Assembly: GCA_028023455.1 (NCBI GenBank)
Contig: JAQFVV010000050.1
Coordinates: 3,658,626-3,722,625 of the forward strand
Length of the DNA stretch: 64,000 nucleotides
Origin: Epiperipatus broadwayi
Taxonomy: Eukaryota; Onychophora; Udeonychophora; Euonychophora; Peripatidae
Direction of reading: 5' to 3'
Shown here: positions 22,295-35,223 of the stretch, piece by piece
Numbering within the stretch: the stretch's first letter is position 1
Layout of the letters: each line of letters opens with the position of its first letter
Notes under the pieces: generated by a model
The model's input: only the letters and a program-made list of their open reading frames with translations
The model's database searches: none
What the model was told of the DNA's origin: nothing
Made by a program: the position numbers and the translations under genes

Positions 22295-24139
22295 TAATAT
22301 TTTGGAAATAAACTTTTCTTTATTTAATTTTAAATTATACTTATTAATTTTAGCAAATTTTAAATTTACATTTGGATGTAGATTTTATTATTAGAATTTT
22401 TTCTCAAAATAAAACAATTCGATTATCCTCATCTTCTTCTGTACACGTTATTAAATTTATTTCAGCTGGTTTCTCAGTTTTAAAATATCAGTAATCGTTT
22501 TATTATTAATAGGTTTGATTGAAATAATTTAATACTTTTGTAATACCTTGAATATTTCATCTTTTTTCTGTTTGCAAGGGGCCTTCATATTATCATAACT
22601 TCAATGTGCAAATATTTTTATTATTCTCTTCCAATGAAATTAGGTCTAGATTATATGATGTTGGTTTCAGCATTTGTCACTTAATTTAAAATTACTATTC
22701 ATTTTATATGCAGTCATTAATTATTATTGTCTTACGTTGTTTGTTGCGACTGCATAGTGACGTATTCAGGAACTCAAGTCCATGGGTCGTAACCTAATTC
22801 TGCCATATCTGGTATTTAATTTTCTTATGACTACGAACACTAAAGCATTTGATTATTTTTATTAATTATTATTTTTATCCAGATAGTTTAGCTCTATATT
22901 TTCTCTTCGTATTTATTTCGAAATTGTAGTCACCATATGATAATAATCATTAATTTCTTTAACGATCTTTGGAAGGCGAACTTAGATTTCAATTTCTACA
23001 TTTTTATGTTCTACGACAAATTTCAGCAGTGAGATATTGAGATTTCTAATTATTTTACGATAATTGAATAAATTTCTATTAATTTTTTTAACATATGTTA
23101 GGAAAGATGTTATAATTTAAACACTTGTGAGTCTATGTTTTCATACTCTGCAGCAATGTAATATAGAATTGAAAAATCGCTTCAACAAGCTTTTATTATG
23201 ACATTATATTTGTAGCAGGCGCAAAATAAATGCAGTTAACCACTGAAGAGAAGTCGACCAGCATAAATTTAACTATTGTTGCCGATAAAACAAATTATAG
23301 TCGGAGTGCATTTCTACTAGTTGTCATTTTAAGAACGTTTATCCTAAATTACAAATTTAATTTAAACTTGTCTTTGCATGCTTTGCATATGCAAATTAAA
23401 AACATTAACATTGAACTGATTTCCATACCGGTGATGATTTATACTAATTTTAAAAAATTCACGTATCCCAATTACAAATAGATAGTTTTTTTAAAATTGC
23501 AGAAATAAATCACAAACTTAGTGTGTCTCAATAAAAGAGTGATTGTTTTCTTTGTCTAAGCTGTTTGTAGTACTCTCTCTGTATCAGTCCACATATTATG
23601 TAGCAACATAGTTTAGTTATTCTTCACAAAAATGTTTAAGGTGTACTAGAAAGTCTGGATCAAAAGTTTCAGCATGAAATGTGAAGGTGTGTTTTGTATC
23701 TTTGTGGATCATCTGCAGCACTTCCTCTGCTATCAAAAAATCTTGCAAAACACTTCCAAATGCTATTGAAGTCCATACACAATTTCAATTATTTCACATA
23801 TGTCTTAGCAAGGTTTTTTTTTTCAATTTAGACCAAAACATAATGATAACACATTGTTCAATCATAAGTTAAAGCATAAAACTGTCATATTTTATAGCAT
23901 AAAATGGAATCCAGATATGCTAATACTTAGAAATATTAAGTCATGTATTACATAACACATGTTGGTTTGGAAATAGTATTACAGACCACTTGGGGAGAAA
24001 CTCAGAGACCCATCATTTTTTACTGGTTCACACTATATAATGGAGTTTTTGATGATGCTTTTATATTCTCTTATTTTAGTTTCCAAATTTTATTATATCA
24101 AATACTTTACATATCTTTGTAATATTTTTTTCACAAACA
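22295..24139. other. Noncoding stretch, CpG-richer between 22.4 and 23.5 kb
   Basis: I see no gene. The 22400-23500 segment keeps about twenty CpGs and shows no repeat features, unlike its neighbours, so it may be older single-copy sequence. Its short ORFs have no recognisable domain. Confidence 0.4.
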
Positions 24140-24421
24140 TTAATATATGTCATTAGTATTAAAATGAATTAATTTTTCTGGAAGGTACTGCAGGAAATTG
24201 TCTTCTTGAGTATGTTCATTATAAGATTCAAGATGTTCAATAACATAGTAGTATAAAAAAATAATAGAAGAATGTGCTTTTGTCTTTTCAGTTTCAGAAA
24301 TGCAAGGATTAAAATATTGATGTTTTGAGATGATTTTATCATGTTTAAATGTAGAGGTAAGTGAAGTAAGACACTCATTATAAATTTCAGAGAATGAACT
24401 AACAGAATCATATGAACTCAA
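24140..24421 (-). CDS. Uncharacterised 93-codon ORF, possible exon or relic
   Basis: The protein contains SSFSEIYNECLTSLTSTFKH and ends FNTNDIY. Its composition is more balanced than most AT-driven frames here (E, H, S, T and C are well represented), and it opens with ATG. In the minus sense, TGAAATATAG lies just upstream of the frame and could be a splice acceptor giving a slightly longer exon. I recognise no domain; it might be a transposon remnant or a host exon. An overlapping frame at 24169-24411 is a shadow. Confidence 0.25.
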   Translation of the reverse strand: MSSYDSVSSFSEIYNECLTSLTSTFKHDKIISKHQYFNPCISETEKTKAHSSIIFLYYYVIEHLESYNEHTQEDNFLQYLPEKLIHFNTNDIY

Positions 24422-24569
24422 ACAGCGGTCTATATTTCAGTCACAGGCTTATGTTTTAAGATACTTTATCATCTCTGAATTCAATAAATGGAATAAGAAT
24501 CTATTCTGTACTTGACTAATAAGTTGAGAGATCTCTTTTTTATTTCTTTAGTTTGTAAAATGTTTATTG

Positions 24570-25367
<798 letters not shown>

Positions 25368-26612
25368 CCATTCAGCTATGATTAATCAGTAGTCAACTTT
25401 CCATAAACTATGAAAAGAAATGGAATGATATCACTCTTTTCCAAGATTATTAAGATTTGACTACTGGCTAAGCATAGCCCGATAGAAATTGTAATTACTT
25501 CCACTGTAACTTTATATCATAGATATGCTCATTTACTGTTTTATTCAACATTTAGAATGATTTTAAGTCATAGTCTGAGGGAAGATGATTTATGCCCTTT
25601 GTTAACATATACATTGGTCTGATTTAAAGTTTACTTATTAAATCTTATTTAATTATAGAAATCAATGTTAAAAGTGAAATAATGTATCCAGCTTTGTATA
25701 ATTAATTACAAGTTTAAATTGAAGTATGTATGTGTTGACACACATTCATAAGAAAACCCATAAATTGAAGGAAGATTAATATATATTTAAAATGGAAGCT
25801 AAGTACTTTCCAGAGTGTTAAATGTCCTCTTAGTCATGACAAAGTGAACATTTAATGCTCTCGAACATGCTTGACTTCCATTTTGTATTTTGTAATGGTC
25901 ACATTTGTCTAGGCAGCAAAACTAATCTTAGGAATTGAAATGATTATTGCATGTCTGTGTATAACATCAATATAAAAATTACCATAAACAATACCTATAG
26001 TCCCAGAACAATTTCTGCATGACTACCACATCTGATGGTAGCATATGTGCCCTTTTTCTTATATCTCACTGAGATCAGGGAAATGCAAAAGACTCTTAAA
26101 ACAAAAACAAATAGTGATTGTGCTAAACGAGATACAAATGCAAGAAGTACTATAACAATAAAAAACGTCAATAAAAGTACATATGACTAGACTTAGACCT
26201 ACAATTATATTGCATTTCTTACAGATTAAATTAATTAGTGACTAAACATCATAATTATCACTATTTACATTCAATAGAATGATTATAGGCTTTATATGTT
26301 TTAATAATCTCCAGAGTGGACATTATATGATGGTACTATTAATTAATAAATAATCAAGTATGACTAAGGTGTATTTATTTAAGTATTAAAAATATATACT
26401 TATTAATAAATGACCACCCTGGACTTAGAATTATGTCTGACTACATGCTTGTAATATCAGCCTTTAAAAATACATTAAAAATATTGAATTTGGTTCTAGG
26501 TTATGCATAAATGAAATTATATCTGATAATGATGAAACAGAGATGAGGTATGTCTGCCTTGGCAAGACCATACCCAGAAATTTCATCAGATCAAAGGGTC
26601 ATATGAAGTAGG
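25368..26612. other. AT-rich noncoding DNA
   Basis: Nothing recognisable beyond short repeats. A near-inverted pair around 25795-25885 (TGGAAGCTAAGTACTTT against its partner near CATGCTTGACTTCCA) suggests an old foldback. Confidence 0.35.
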
Positions 26613-26667
26613 AATGAATATATGCTCATACAATCAATAATGAATATATGCTCATACAATCAATAAT
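26613..26667 (+). repeat. Tandem duplication of about 27 bp
   Basis: AATGAATATATGCTCATAC followed by AATCAAT occurs twice in tandem. Confidence 0.8.
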
Positions 26668-26795
26668 GAAATTTTAGAACAACAGTAAAGATTATTCATA
26701 TTTATGAAATATGTCCACCTTTGCATGACCATATCAATAACACTTGGCCAATATATTTCTACAAAGCAGGGATGATCATCTGATTGAGCAACAAA

Positions 26796-26825
26796 TATAT
26801 ATATATATAGCCCAGAAACACAATT

Positions 26826-26882
<57 letters not shown>
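26796..26882. repeat. AT microsatellite abutting the gypsy LTR
   Basis: Two (AT)n runs are separated by AGCCCAGAAACACAATTTAA. The second run ends exactly at the LTR. The same unit, a short AT run plus AGCCCAGAAACACAATTTAA, also occurs directly beyond the other LTR (42203-42234). Confidence 0.85.
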
Positions 26883-26885
<3 letters not shown>

Positions 26886-29800
26886 ACCCTTACTTCTTGA
26901 TATATAAAATAGTTTAAAATACAACTAGCTCAGTTACATTATTATGCTTAATTAAAATTTGCATATCTATCTTTAATATACTTTTATATTATCATATCTT
27001 AATTAAATTTATTATCAATCATCAAAATCAATATAGTTCTAGATTATATTAATTAAATAAGTATTTAATAAAATTATGAGACTGCGAAGTAAAGTTACAA
27101 AGTAATAAGCAGATTTACACTGAGTCAATATCTCCCAAGATACTGTCTCAATGGCATAAGAATACTACCACTACCTTATCATCTTACCACTACATCTATA
27201 GCATTCTTATGACTTTTAAATGAAATAAATTATCTTTAATAATACTAAAATAATTCCTAACTTTTAACTTAAAATATAATTAAATAATCTCAGGTTCTTC
27301 TAAGTTTTAAAATAATAATAACTCATGTAAATAAGTATGATGTGGGATTTTATATCAAACTTAGATACACCTAACTTAGTTTAATAATAATAATAAATAA
27401 TAATAATCTTAGAGTGTAATTTAATCTCATCTATTTCTATGATATAATTAATCACTAAATAAATAAATAATTATATGTAGATCTTTTACTTCATATGGTA
27501 TCTTCATTTTAAAATAGATCAAAATCTTATACTTAATAATCTGTGGCAATAAACAATATTGTATTCTTATAATGTGCATTATAATCATCTTATGACCATT
27601 GCAATATTTTATGTTCATGTCAATCAATTCTTATAAAATAATGTTAAGCAAATATTGTATTCATTTCTAAATAATAATAACAAATTCAATTTTGTGCAAA
27701 TATTATGTTTATTTCAAATCATCTGATGTCAAAATGCTGAGGTGAAAAATAATGAAACTCGACACACTTTTAAAACAAATTAACAAATTTATTTACAATA
27801 ACTTCAAATAAAATTTATTTACACTATTTACAGTTTATAACTTATGACAACAAATAAATAAAAAATAAGAAATACAAATATAAGAGGCTTACACTGTTAT
27901 TAACTTATGTACTTAATAAGCAATTACACATTCCTTCAAATGCTATATTAATATTATTACAGTGTGTTTTTCTTAAAACTTAGATTTGAAAAATAAATAG
28001 TAGTAATCTTTAATTATTACAAATAATAATACATGTCAAGATTATCTATGTAGCATGTGTACATAATGTAGCTTTACCTATTAAATAACTACATTAATTA
28101 AATATCATTTATAATGTATTATCATGTATTCACTTTGTTATTAGCATTGCCTAATAGCTTTATATAAAATTAATATGTCTTTGTAATGTAAACAAATAAT
28201 TGACTGTACTTATACTTTACTTAATGTAATTCCTATTATATGTTTTATAAAATATGCATTCTATATCTGTATTATTCAAACATTAATATTTAAATCATTT
28301 ATCAATTTTAAATTCATAAAACATTACATTAGATAAATTTTATGATTCCTTTCTGTGTAAAATCATTATTTTACCCTATGTGCTTTACTAACCTTTCTAA
28401 TAAATTTCTATCTATAAAACATATTCTAAACTCATTTAAAACATTTTCCGGAAAACAAATATCAACTTCAAATAAAATATTCATTATCCAAATTACTCAT
28501 ACTATATTGTCTATACTTAGTAAACTTTTCAATCTAAATATAGGCTTCTACTCATAACGTAACTTAACTTATTCAATAAACAAAATACACAAAAATATAG
28601 ACTTTTAAAATCCTTTTCTAAATTGCAAAAATAAAATAATTACTTAGATAAATAATAAACATCATTTTAATACTAAGCATAAATAAAAAATATCAAAATT
28701 ATTTACGAAAGAATCATATAATTATTTCTAAGCTTTACGTAATGTTGTATCATGTTAATATTATAGATTAAAAACTTATGCATATTTTAATAAAGTTCGT
28801 TGCCAATATAATGTATGTGTTTTCATAAAATATCTATCCATTCATTCTACAACAACATAATATTCAGTTGATCTAAAGAAAAACATATTAAATTCATTAA
28901 AAATCATTATACAATATTTTTTACCATAATAATAATAATGTCCATTCTGCTATCCAGTATTCTTCGGAATTTGCAGCTTCATAAAATAAAAATCATTCAC
29001 ATTTTCACTCATAAACATTCATTAGAATATTCCGTGTTATATTAATTATAAAAATAAGTTTATGTAATTAATTATTATATTATTTTTAAGTTACTATTTA
29101 ATAAATGTACCTAACCTACTTTTTAAGAGTTTAATAATATTTAAATTTTATGTTAAATAAATAAAATAAAATTCATATTACATAGTCCAGCGTTGATTTT
29201 TGTTCTACCATAAAAGTTCTAACAAATATCCTCCGTATAAAGTCAATAAAACACTATTTCCTGTTCCGTTGTATCACGTGTTTCTTGAAAGTTTATAATA
29301 AAAATGATAACGTTCTTTTTTTAAAAAAAAAAAAAATAATAAGTTCCCCAAGAAAACAAATAAAATTAAAAAATAGTTTATAAATTCTCTGGATCCAGTT
29401 CTTCATAGAATATTATTCAAAAAGTTATTATTTCAAAACTAAGTTATAATTTATAAAATTATCCTTCAATTATTTTAAATTAACTTAGTTTGGCTTGGCT
29501 TAGTTTAACTTGATTTGGATATCCATGTATTACTTGCGCATTTGTAAATACCATATTCCGGTAAGAATTAATTTTTCCATCTATAACGTCCAGCGTTTAG
29601 ATAACTTTAATAAAATAATTTTATTATATTACGATTTTTTAAAATACTTATACTTATAATATATTTGCCTTTTCAAATTATCAATCTCTAGTCTTTTAAG
29701 CATAAAGACTTAACAAGGCAAGTATTTATTTAAAATTACTACTGCATCTTATATCTTTCCTTAAGATACATATTTTACTTCTATAATTTGTCAAAATACT

Positions 29801-31139
29801 TTCTTTTACAGAAATATTTATATTTTTTTAAAATATCTATTAGTAATAGACAATAGTAATTTAACTTTTGAAAACTATTTTTAGTCCAAAATACTACTTT
29901 TCTCCATCTTGTAGTTTTATGTACTAATCCAGCGTCTGTTACTTTTCTAGCATAAAGTTTCTGATATATTTCTCCGATACGTGATGTTTCCATTGATTAT
30001 TTGTACGTAAATTGAGTTTCGATATTGAGAAGACAATAGGGAATTATTAAGTTTCTACTGCATATTCATTACTTTAAAAATATAATAAATTATTCAATAA
30101 CACTCTTATGATTTTACAACTGATTTTAAGAGCGTTTATAAATTTACTTAGCTATTTTTTTAATAGCACAAACAACTTAGAAGTTTTATTGTAGAGAGAC
30201 CCCCTCAACAATTGAATCCAGCTTATATACTGCCAGAAACTCCTTATCTGATTGGTAGGTTTAAACAATCAAAATTTCTTATTTACATATTTACCAACAC
30301 AATATTAAAAATAAATAATGACTTATTTAATATTTAATATTTTATCAAATTCTTTCAAAACAATATTTATCGTTTATTTAAATCTATTAAACATTCTTTT
30401 GAAATATTATTTCTCACTTAATTTAAATCTTAACTTTTATAAGATCATTTAAAATAAACTAAATCTTTTTAAATACGTTATATTTTTAAGACAATATTTT
30501 TAAAATCAAATTTAATATTTTACATTAATATCTTTATTTTTATCTCGTGATAACTCACGTATTATTTATAAATTTATAACATGATTTTGTAAAATAGTTA
30601 TGCAACTTTATTAGACAACTTCCACGCGTGTGTGTATAACATCTGTTCTTTATAACACAAGAACGCTTGCTGTCGTCTAAAAATAAACTTAACAATTGCT
30701 TTTTTAAAATAAATATTTATTTTTAAAATAAATAAGATATTATATCAGATTTTAAAATAATTATTTGATATGATTAAAATCAAATATTAATCTCAATTTA
30801 AGTACTTATAATTTAAAATATTTTTATTCACTTTTAACATATATTTCAAATTAAATAAATATCTTTGTCTAATTTTAACTTGTCTTTTAAATACTTTAGC
30901 TTTAAACATTTGTTATTAAATTTATTAATGCAGTATTACATCATAATCATCATCATTTTAAATATCTTCTCAATACCAACACAATTCACATATCAAACAC
31001 TCATAGATTGCTTTAATTAAACTTATGGTAACATTACCACAAGCAAAGTCAACATCACACATTTAAAATACTTCTTAAATTTAAAATTTTCTACTAAATT
31101 AGCACAAAACTTAAATGGTGACCCATACAAAAGGGCACA
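26883..31139 (-). repeat. 3' LTR of the gypsy element (4257 bp)
   Basis: This is a direct repeat of 37950-42202. Differences from the other LTR are mostly single substitutions and small indels, more frequent in the first 600 bp (e.g. TCATC against TCACC near 27168). It contains the same CCAAT/TATA module (30232-30239) and the same 70-codon ORF as the 5' LTR. Confidence 0.95.
29781..29993 (-). CDS. 70-codon ORF in the 3' LTR
   Basis: The protein is the same as that of 40848-41060 in the other LTR. It starts METSRIGEIYQKLYARKV, has a basic WRK segment, then a lysine- and tyrosine-rich tail ending FDKL. It is in the sense orientation of the element. In this LTR it lies downstream of the polyadenylation region, so expression from here is unlikely unless the LTR promoter fires outward. 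I recognise no domain. Confidence 0.4.
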   Translation of the reverse strand: METSRIGEIYQKLYARKVTDAGLVHKTTRWRKVVFWTKNSFQKLNYYCLLLIDILKKYKYFCKRKYFDKL

Positions 31140-31152
31140 TATTCCCCTCCTT
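31140..31152 (-). other. Polypurine tract
   Basis: The minus strand reads AAGGAGGGGAATA directly before the LTR start TGTGCCC. A purine tract at this place primes plus-strand DNA synthesis in LTR retrotransposons. Confidence 0.85.
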
Positions 31153-31942
31153 CGGATAAAATTTTAAATTTAACCTTCATCTTTAACATCTTTACTCCAC
31201 ATTTATCAATTTTATCTTTCTTATCATTTAAATATCATAACACATTACTTTATCACAAAGTTTCATAAAGCATTGAAATATCATCTCAAATTTCACTAAG
31301 AAAACACTTTTAAATAAACTACAATGACTTCTTTACTTCATAAATTAAGTTTCACTTCTCTTCCTTATCTTTTAATTAGGTTACTTTCATTTCCCTAATA
31401 TTTCTACAAATATCAAGTATTTAAATTCTCTTAAATACACCTTTACATAAGCTACTAAAAATACATATTACTATAGTTAATACTATATTTTAAATTACTC
31501 TATGTATTTTATTTATAACTTATTGCTAATTTCATTAGCAATCTTATAGATTATTATTCAGCAAATCTATATATTTCTCTTTTAAAATGATTAACTTCAT
31601 CTTTTAAGATTGATCACTTTCATGATCACTACCTTAATACAAATTAATCTTTTATAAGATTTAATTATATATACTTTAAACATATGAGTTTTATACTCTT
31701 TAACTCTATTATTTAACTTCTTGTTTAAAATATATTTACTTCAATAGCTAATTCCATTTCTACTTAGTCATTATGACAAAACTTATTTCTTCTTAAAATA
31801 TCATTTACATATTTTGTAAATTTCTTCAACTAAACTTTATTCACTATGCTAATTTATTATATAATAAATTATTTCTTTATGTCAAGCATTATATTTAAAC
31901 ATGACATTAAAATATTTATTCATATTATTTTAAAATTATAAC
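31153..31942. other. Element 3' untranslated region
   Basis: About 790 bp between the pol stop and the polypurine tract hold no ORF of note. There is no env gene. Confidence 0.6.
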
Positions 31943-34900
31943 TCACATCTCAGATGGAAATGGAATTAGGCTCCTTGCATTATAAGTTCCCTTTTCCCCA
32001 TCTGGTGTGGTTAACATAAACGCATTCTCTCCTACTTTGCAGGATATTCTATATGGACCTTCATATAGACTAAGAAATTTTTTAAATTGATTTCTTTGTA
32101 GGTTGCTAACATGGGGTGTTCTAACCAGAACTAAATCATTAATTTTAAATGGATGTGGTTTATTATGGGCTTTCTTTACTCTTTTAGCACCCATAATATG
32201 AAGCTTTACTTTAGCTTGATTATTATCCTCATCCCTATCAATTGGTTCTCTTACAATCGGTATAGGCGTTCTAATTAGTAAGGGCTCATGTTTCCCATAA
32301 TGCAAACGAATAGGAGTGAAACCAGTGGACTCATTATACGTACTATTAATATAGTTAATAACCTCAGGGAGTTTTTGCACCCACTTCTTATGATTATCAG
32401 CTACATACACCCTAAACAATCGACTAAGCTCCCGCATAACACGTTCGCATGGATTAGATTGAGGGTTTCTTATGGAGCTCATAACATGTTTGAGGTCTTG
32501 CCCTTGAATCCACTCATTCCATCTATTCGATATAAAAGCAGTAGCATGATCTGTTAATATAATTTTTGGTTTTCCTACTAATGGAAACTGATAATTCATC
32601 ATGCATTTTATAACAAAATGTGCACTAGTTTTAGGCACAGGATATGCTGCTACAAACTTACTGAATACATCATAAGCTACTAAAATAAATTTCTGTTGTT
32701 TAAATGGTGGTAAAGGCCCATAAAAATCAATAGCCAACAATTCATTAATTTGATTTGGAATAATTGGCTGCATCACCCCAACATATGATTTGTTACAATA
32801 TTTAGATTTCAAGCAAGTAGAACATGTTTTAATTTTCCTTATGACACGCTTATACATTTTATCCCAATAAAAAATAGATTTTAATACGTACATAATCTTT
32901 GGTGCACCGTAGTGACCATAACTACAATGTACATACATAATTACTTTGTCAATCATGGAGTCAGGAACAACTATCCTCCATGATTCCCCCTGATTTGAAC
33001 TTAAATTGTACATAAGTAAATTTTGATACATCTTATACTTGCTAAAAATCCTTCTTATACTTTTATTCTTACTATTTTTATTATCATGATTATTTAAGAT
33101 AGTCATGATTCTATTTAATTTATGATCCTGACCTTGAATCATAGTAAGATTATTATAATCATCTACTATAGATTCATCCCTGTCTACATCCACACTACTA
33201 ATAATTATATTTTGAGCATTAGGATGTTGGGATAACAGACAAATAGGGTGGCGGCTAAGAATATCAGCAGGGATATTCTGTCTCCCTTCAATATAGATAA
33301 CTCTATAGTTGAACTGCTGGAGATACAAGCTCCACCTAACAAGTCTCTCATTACTGAGGTAGCTTTTGTTCAAAAACTCCAAGCTTCTATGGTCGGTCAA
33401 CACAATTACTTCTGATCCCAATAAAAATTGGCGTAATTTCTGAAAAGCCCAAACAACAGCTAGGGTTTCCTTTTCAGTAATAGTGTAATTCAACTCAGCA
33501 CCTCTTAAATGACGGCTTAAGAAGTACAACACATGAGGTACCTGATCCTCATCGAGCTGATACAACACTACTCCCAGACCATAGTAACTACTATCTGTCT
33601 GCACATAAAATGTTTTACTAAAGTCAGGATACATTAAAATTACGTGTTTTAAAAATTTACTTTTAATTATATTAAATTCATGGTCATGTTCAACAGTCCA
33701 TTTCCATTTTTCAGATTTCTTTAATAATTTAGATAAGTTTATAGTATCTTCCGCTAAATTTTTGTAAAACCTATTATAATAATTACACAATCCGAAAAAT
33801 GATTTTAACTGTTTTACTGTTTTTGGGATGGGAAAACGTTGAATAGCTGCAATCTTTTCAGGATGGGGCTGGATTCCATGCTCATTTATTAAATGACCTA
33901 GAAAAGTAATTTCTTTAGCTGCTATTGAACATTTTTCCATATTAATTTTAACATTTTGCATCTGACACTCAGTAAAAAATAATTTTAAATGTTGGATATG
34001 CTCATGTAAACTATCAGAAGCAATAACTATATCATCCACATACATGATGATTTTCTCTTTCAATTGTTTCGAAAAAATCATGTCTAAACATCTGATCAAG
34101 CCAGCACCACTATTAATGAGACCAAAAGGCATCCGTCTGAAAACATACGACTGGCCTTGAAATCTAAATGCAGTATATTGCTGATCACTCTCATGCAGTG
34201 GTATTTGCCAATAACTAGCTGTCAGATCAAATGTAGAGAAAATTGACCTCTTGTGAAATTTAGTTAAGAGCTCATGTACAGGTGGAGGAATGTCACGTTC
34301 TGGTACAGTTACATTATTTAACATACGAGCATCCAAGCATACTCTAATACTGCCATCCTTCTTCTTCACAATAACCAATGGGTTTACGTAAGGAGAAGGG
34401 CATTTCTTAATTATATCCCACTCTAGCATTTTGTCAATTTGACTCTGTACCTCATCCTTATATTGGTAAGGAATTGGGTACATCTTTTGATGGAAAGGAT
34501 CATTACTCTTCAATTTTATTCTATGGGTATATCCCTTTATTATACCAGGAATTTTAGAGAAAATATTCTTAAAATTATACATTAATTGATATAAATTTTC
34601 ACCCAATTCAGAATTTATTGCATAAACATGTTCAATTTTAGCCTTTATGCTGGCATCAATTAATGTGTTCTGTATGCATAATAATTGACTAGAAAGGTTA
34701 TGCATACCATATTCAAAATTAAGCCTTTCTTCTTTACAAATAAAAATCCTATTATGAAAATCTATCTGACATTTATTCAAAATCATGAAGTCAGCTCCTA
34801 TTATGGCTTCATGTATTAATCCAGGCATAATAAGAAAAACATGCCCAAATTCTGTATTATTTATTTTGAAGGTAATCCAGACTTGTTTATTTGATAACTT

Positions 34901-35215
34901 TGTCCTCTTTCCATTTGCTAAAGTTACTTGAATTTGTTTTACTGGCAATGAAGGTATATCCCTTTCTACACTCACCAGATTTTGATACATTGACTCTGAC
35001 AATATGGAAGCTTGACTTCCGGAGTCAATTAGGGCTTCAACTCTAATACTATTTATATACAAAATTACAATGGGACACTGATAGGTTATTGGTGGTTCGC
35101 CTATAGTAAAGGGCTCTAGATAATCAATATCAAGATCTAAAGTATTCAGCATCCACATCTGATCGTTCCCCATTTTGTTAGCAACAGGTCCTTGCAAAGA
35201 GGAACTAACGTACAA
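31943..35215 (-). CDS. pol: Gypsy Pol polyprotein (protease, RT, RNase H, integrase)
   Basis: Pol makes the enzymes that cleave the polyprotein, copy the RNA and integrate the DNA. Residue positions from the reported start: aspartic protease ALIDSGSQAS (about 61-70) with IIGADF (138-143); RT from about 250, with LDAR (294-297), MPFGL (362-366) and the catalytic YVDD (392-395); RNase H with D541, E583 and TDH (607-609); integrase H763, H768, C798, C801, then D830, D889 and E924, a D35E spacing; then a GPY-like segment YEGPYRI near 1050. The listed start is TTG; the first ATG is residue 15. The frame stays open upstream to a TAA at 35237-35239, so it overlaps the gag end by 13 nt in the -1 frame. 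Translation by frameshifting or reinitiation is likely. No stop interrupts it. Confidence 0.95.
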   Translation of the reverse strand: MYVSSSLQGPVANKMGNDQMWMLNTLDLDIDYLEPFTIGEPPITYQCPIVILYINSIRVEALIDSGSQASILSESMYQNLVSVERDIPSLPVKQIQVTLANGKRTKLSNKQVWITFKINNTEFGHVFLIMPGLIHEAIIGADFMILNKCQIDFHNRIFICKEERLNFEYGMHNLSSQLLCIQNTLIDASIKAKIEHVYAINSELGENLYQLMYNFKNIFSKIPGIIKGYTHRIKLKSNDPFHQKMYPIPYQYKDEVQSQIDKMLEWDIIKKCPSPYVNPLVIVKKKDGSIRVCLDARMLNNVTVPERDIPPPVHELLTKFHKRSIFSTFDLTASYWQIPLHESDQQYTAFRFQGQSYVFRRMPFGLINSGAGLIRCLDMIFSKQLKEKIIMYVDDIVIASDSLHEHIQHLKLFFTECQMQNVKINMEKCSIAAKEITFLGHLINEHGIQPHPEKIAAIQRFPIPKTVKQLKSFFGLCNYYNRFYKNLAEDTINLSKLLKKSEKWKWTVEHDHEFNIIKSKFLKHVILMYPDFSKTFYVQTDSSYYGLGVVLYQLDEDQVPHVLYFLSRHLRGAELNYTITEKETLAVVWAFQKLRQFLLGSEVIVLTDHRSLEFLNKSYLSNERLVRWSLYLQQFNYRVIYIEGRQNIPADILSRHPICLLSQHPNAQNIIISSVDVDRDESIVDDYNNLTMIQGQDHKLNRIMTILNNHDNKNSKNKSIRRIFSKYKMYQNLLMYNLSSNQGESWRIVVPDSMIDKVIMYVHCSYGHYGAPKIMYVLKSIFYWDKMYKRVIRKIKTCSTCLKSKYCNKSYVGVMQPIIPNQINELLAIDFYGPLPPFKQQKFILVAYDVFSKFVAAYPVPKTSAHFVIKCMMNYQFPLVGKPKIILTDHATAFISNRWNEWIQGQDLKHVMSSIRNPQSNPCERVMRELSRLFRVYVADNHKKWVQKLPEVINYINSTYNESTGFTPIRLHYGKHEPLLIRTPIPIVREPIDRDEDNNQAKVKLHIMGAKRVKKAHNKPHPFKINDLVLVRTPHVSNLQRNQFKKFLSLYEGPYRISCKVGENAFMLTTPDGEKGTYNARSLIPFPSEM

Positions 35216-35223
35216 AGACCTTT

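Noticed and set aside
26652-26924. ORF with a Y-I-Y-I repeat on the minus strand
   Set aside because: It is the translation of an AT dinucleotide run next to the LTR.
28342-28557. 71-codon plus-strand ORF in the LTR (also at 39413-39628)
   Set aside because: It is antisense to the element, has no domain, and its duplication is explained by LTR identity.
31153-31942. Possible env gene after pol
   Set aside because: No ORF, signal peptide or membrane segment is seen between the pol stop and the polypurine tract.
32288-32557. Plus-strand ORF inside pol (also 35596-35850 and 36684-36875 in gag)
   Set aside because: These are shadow frames opposite real coding sequence.
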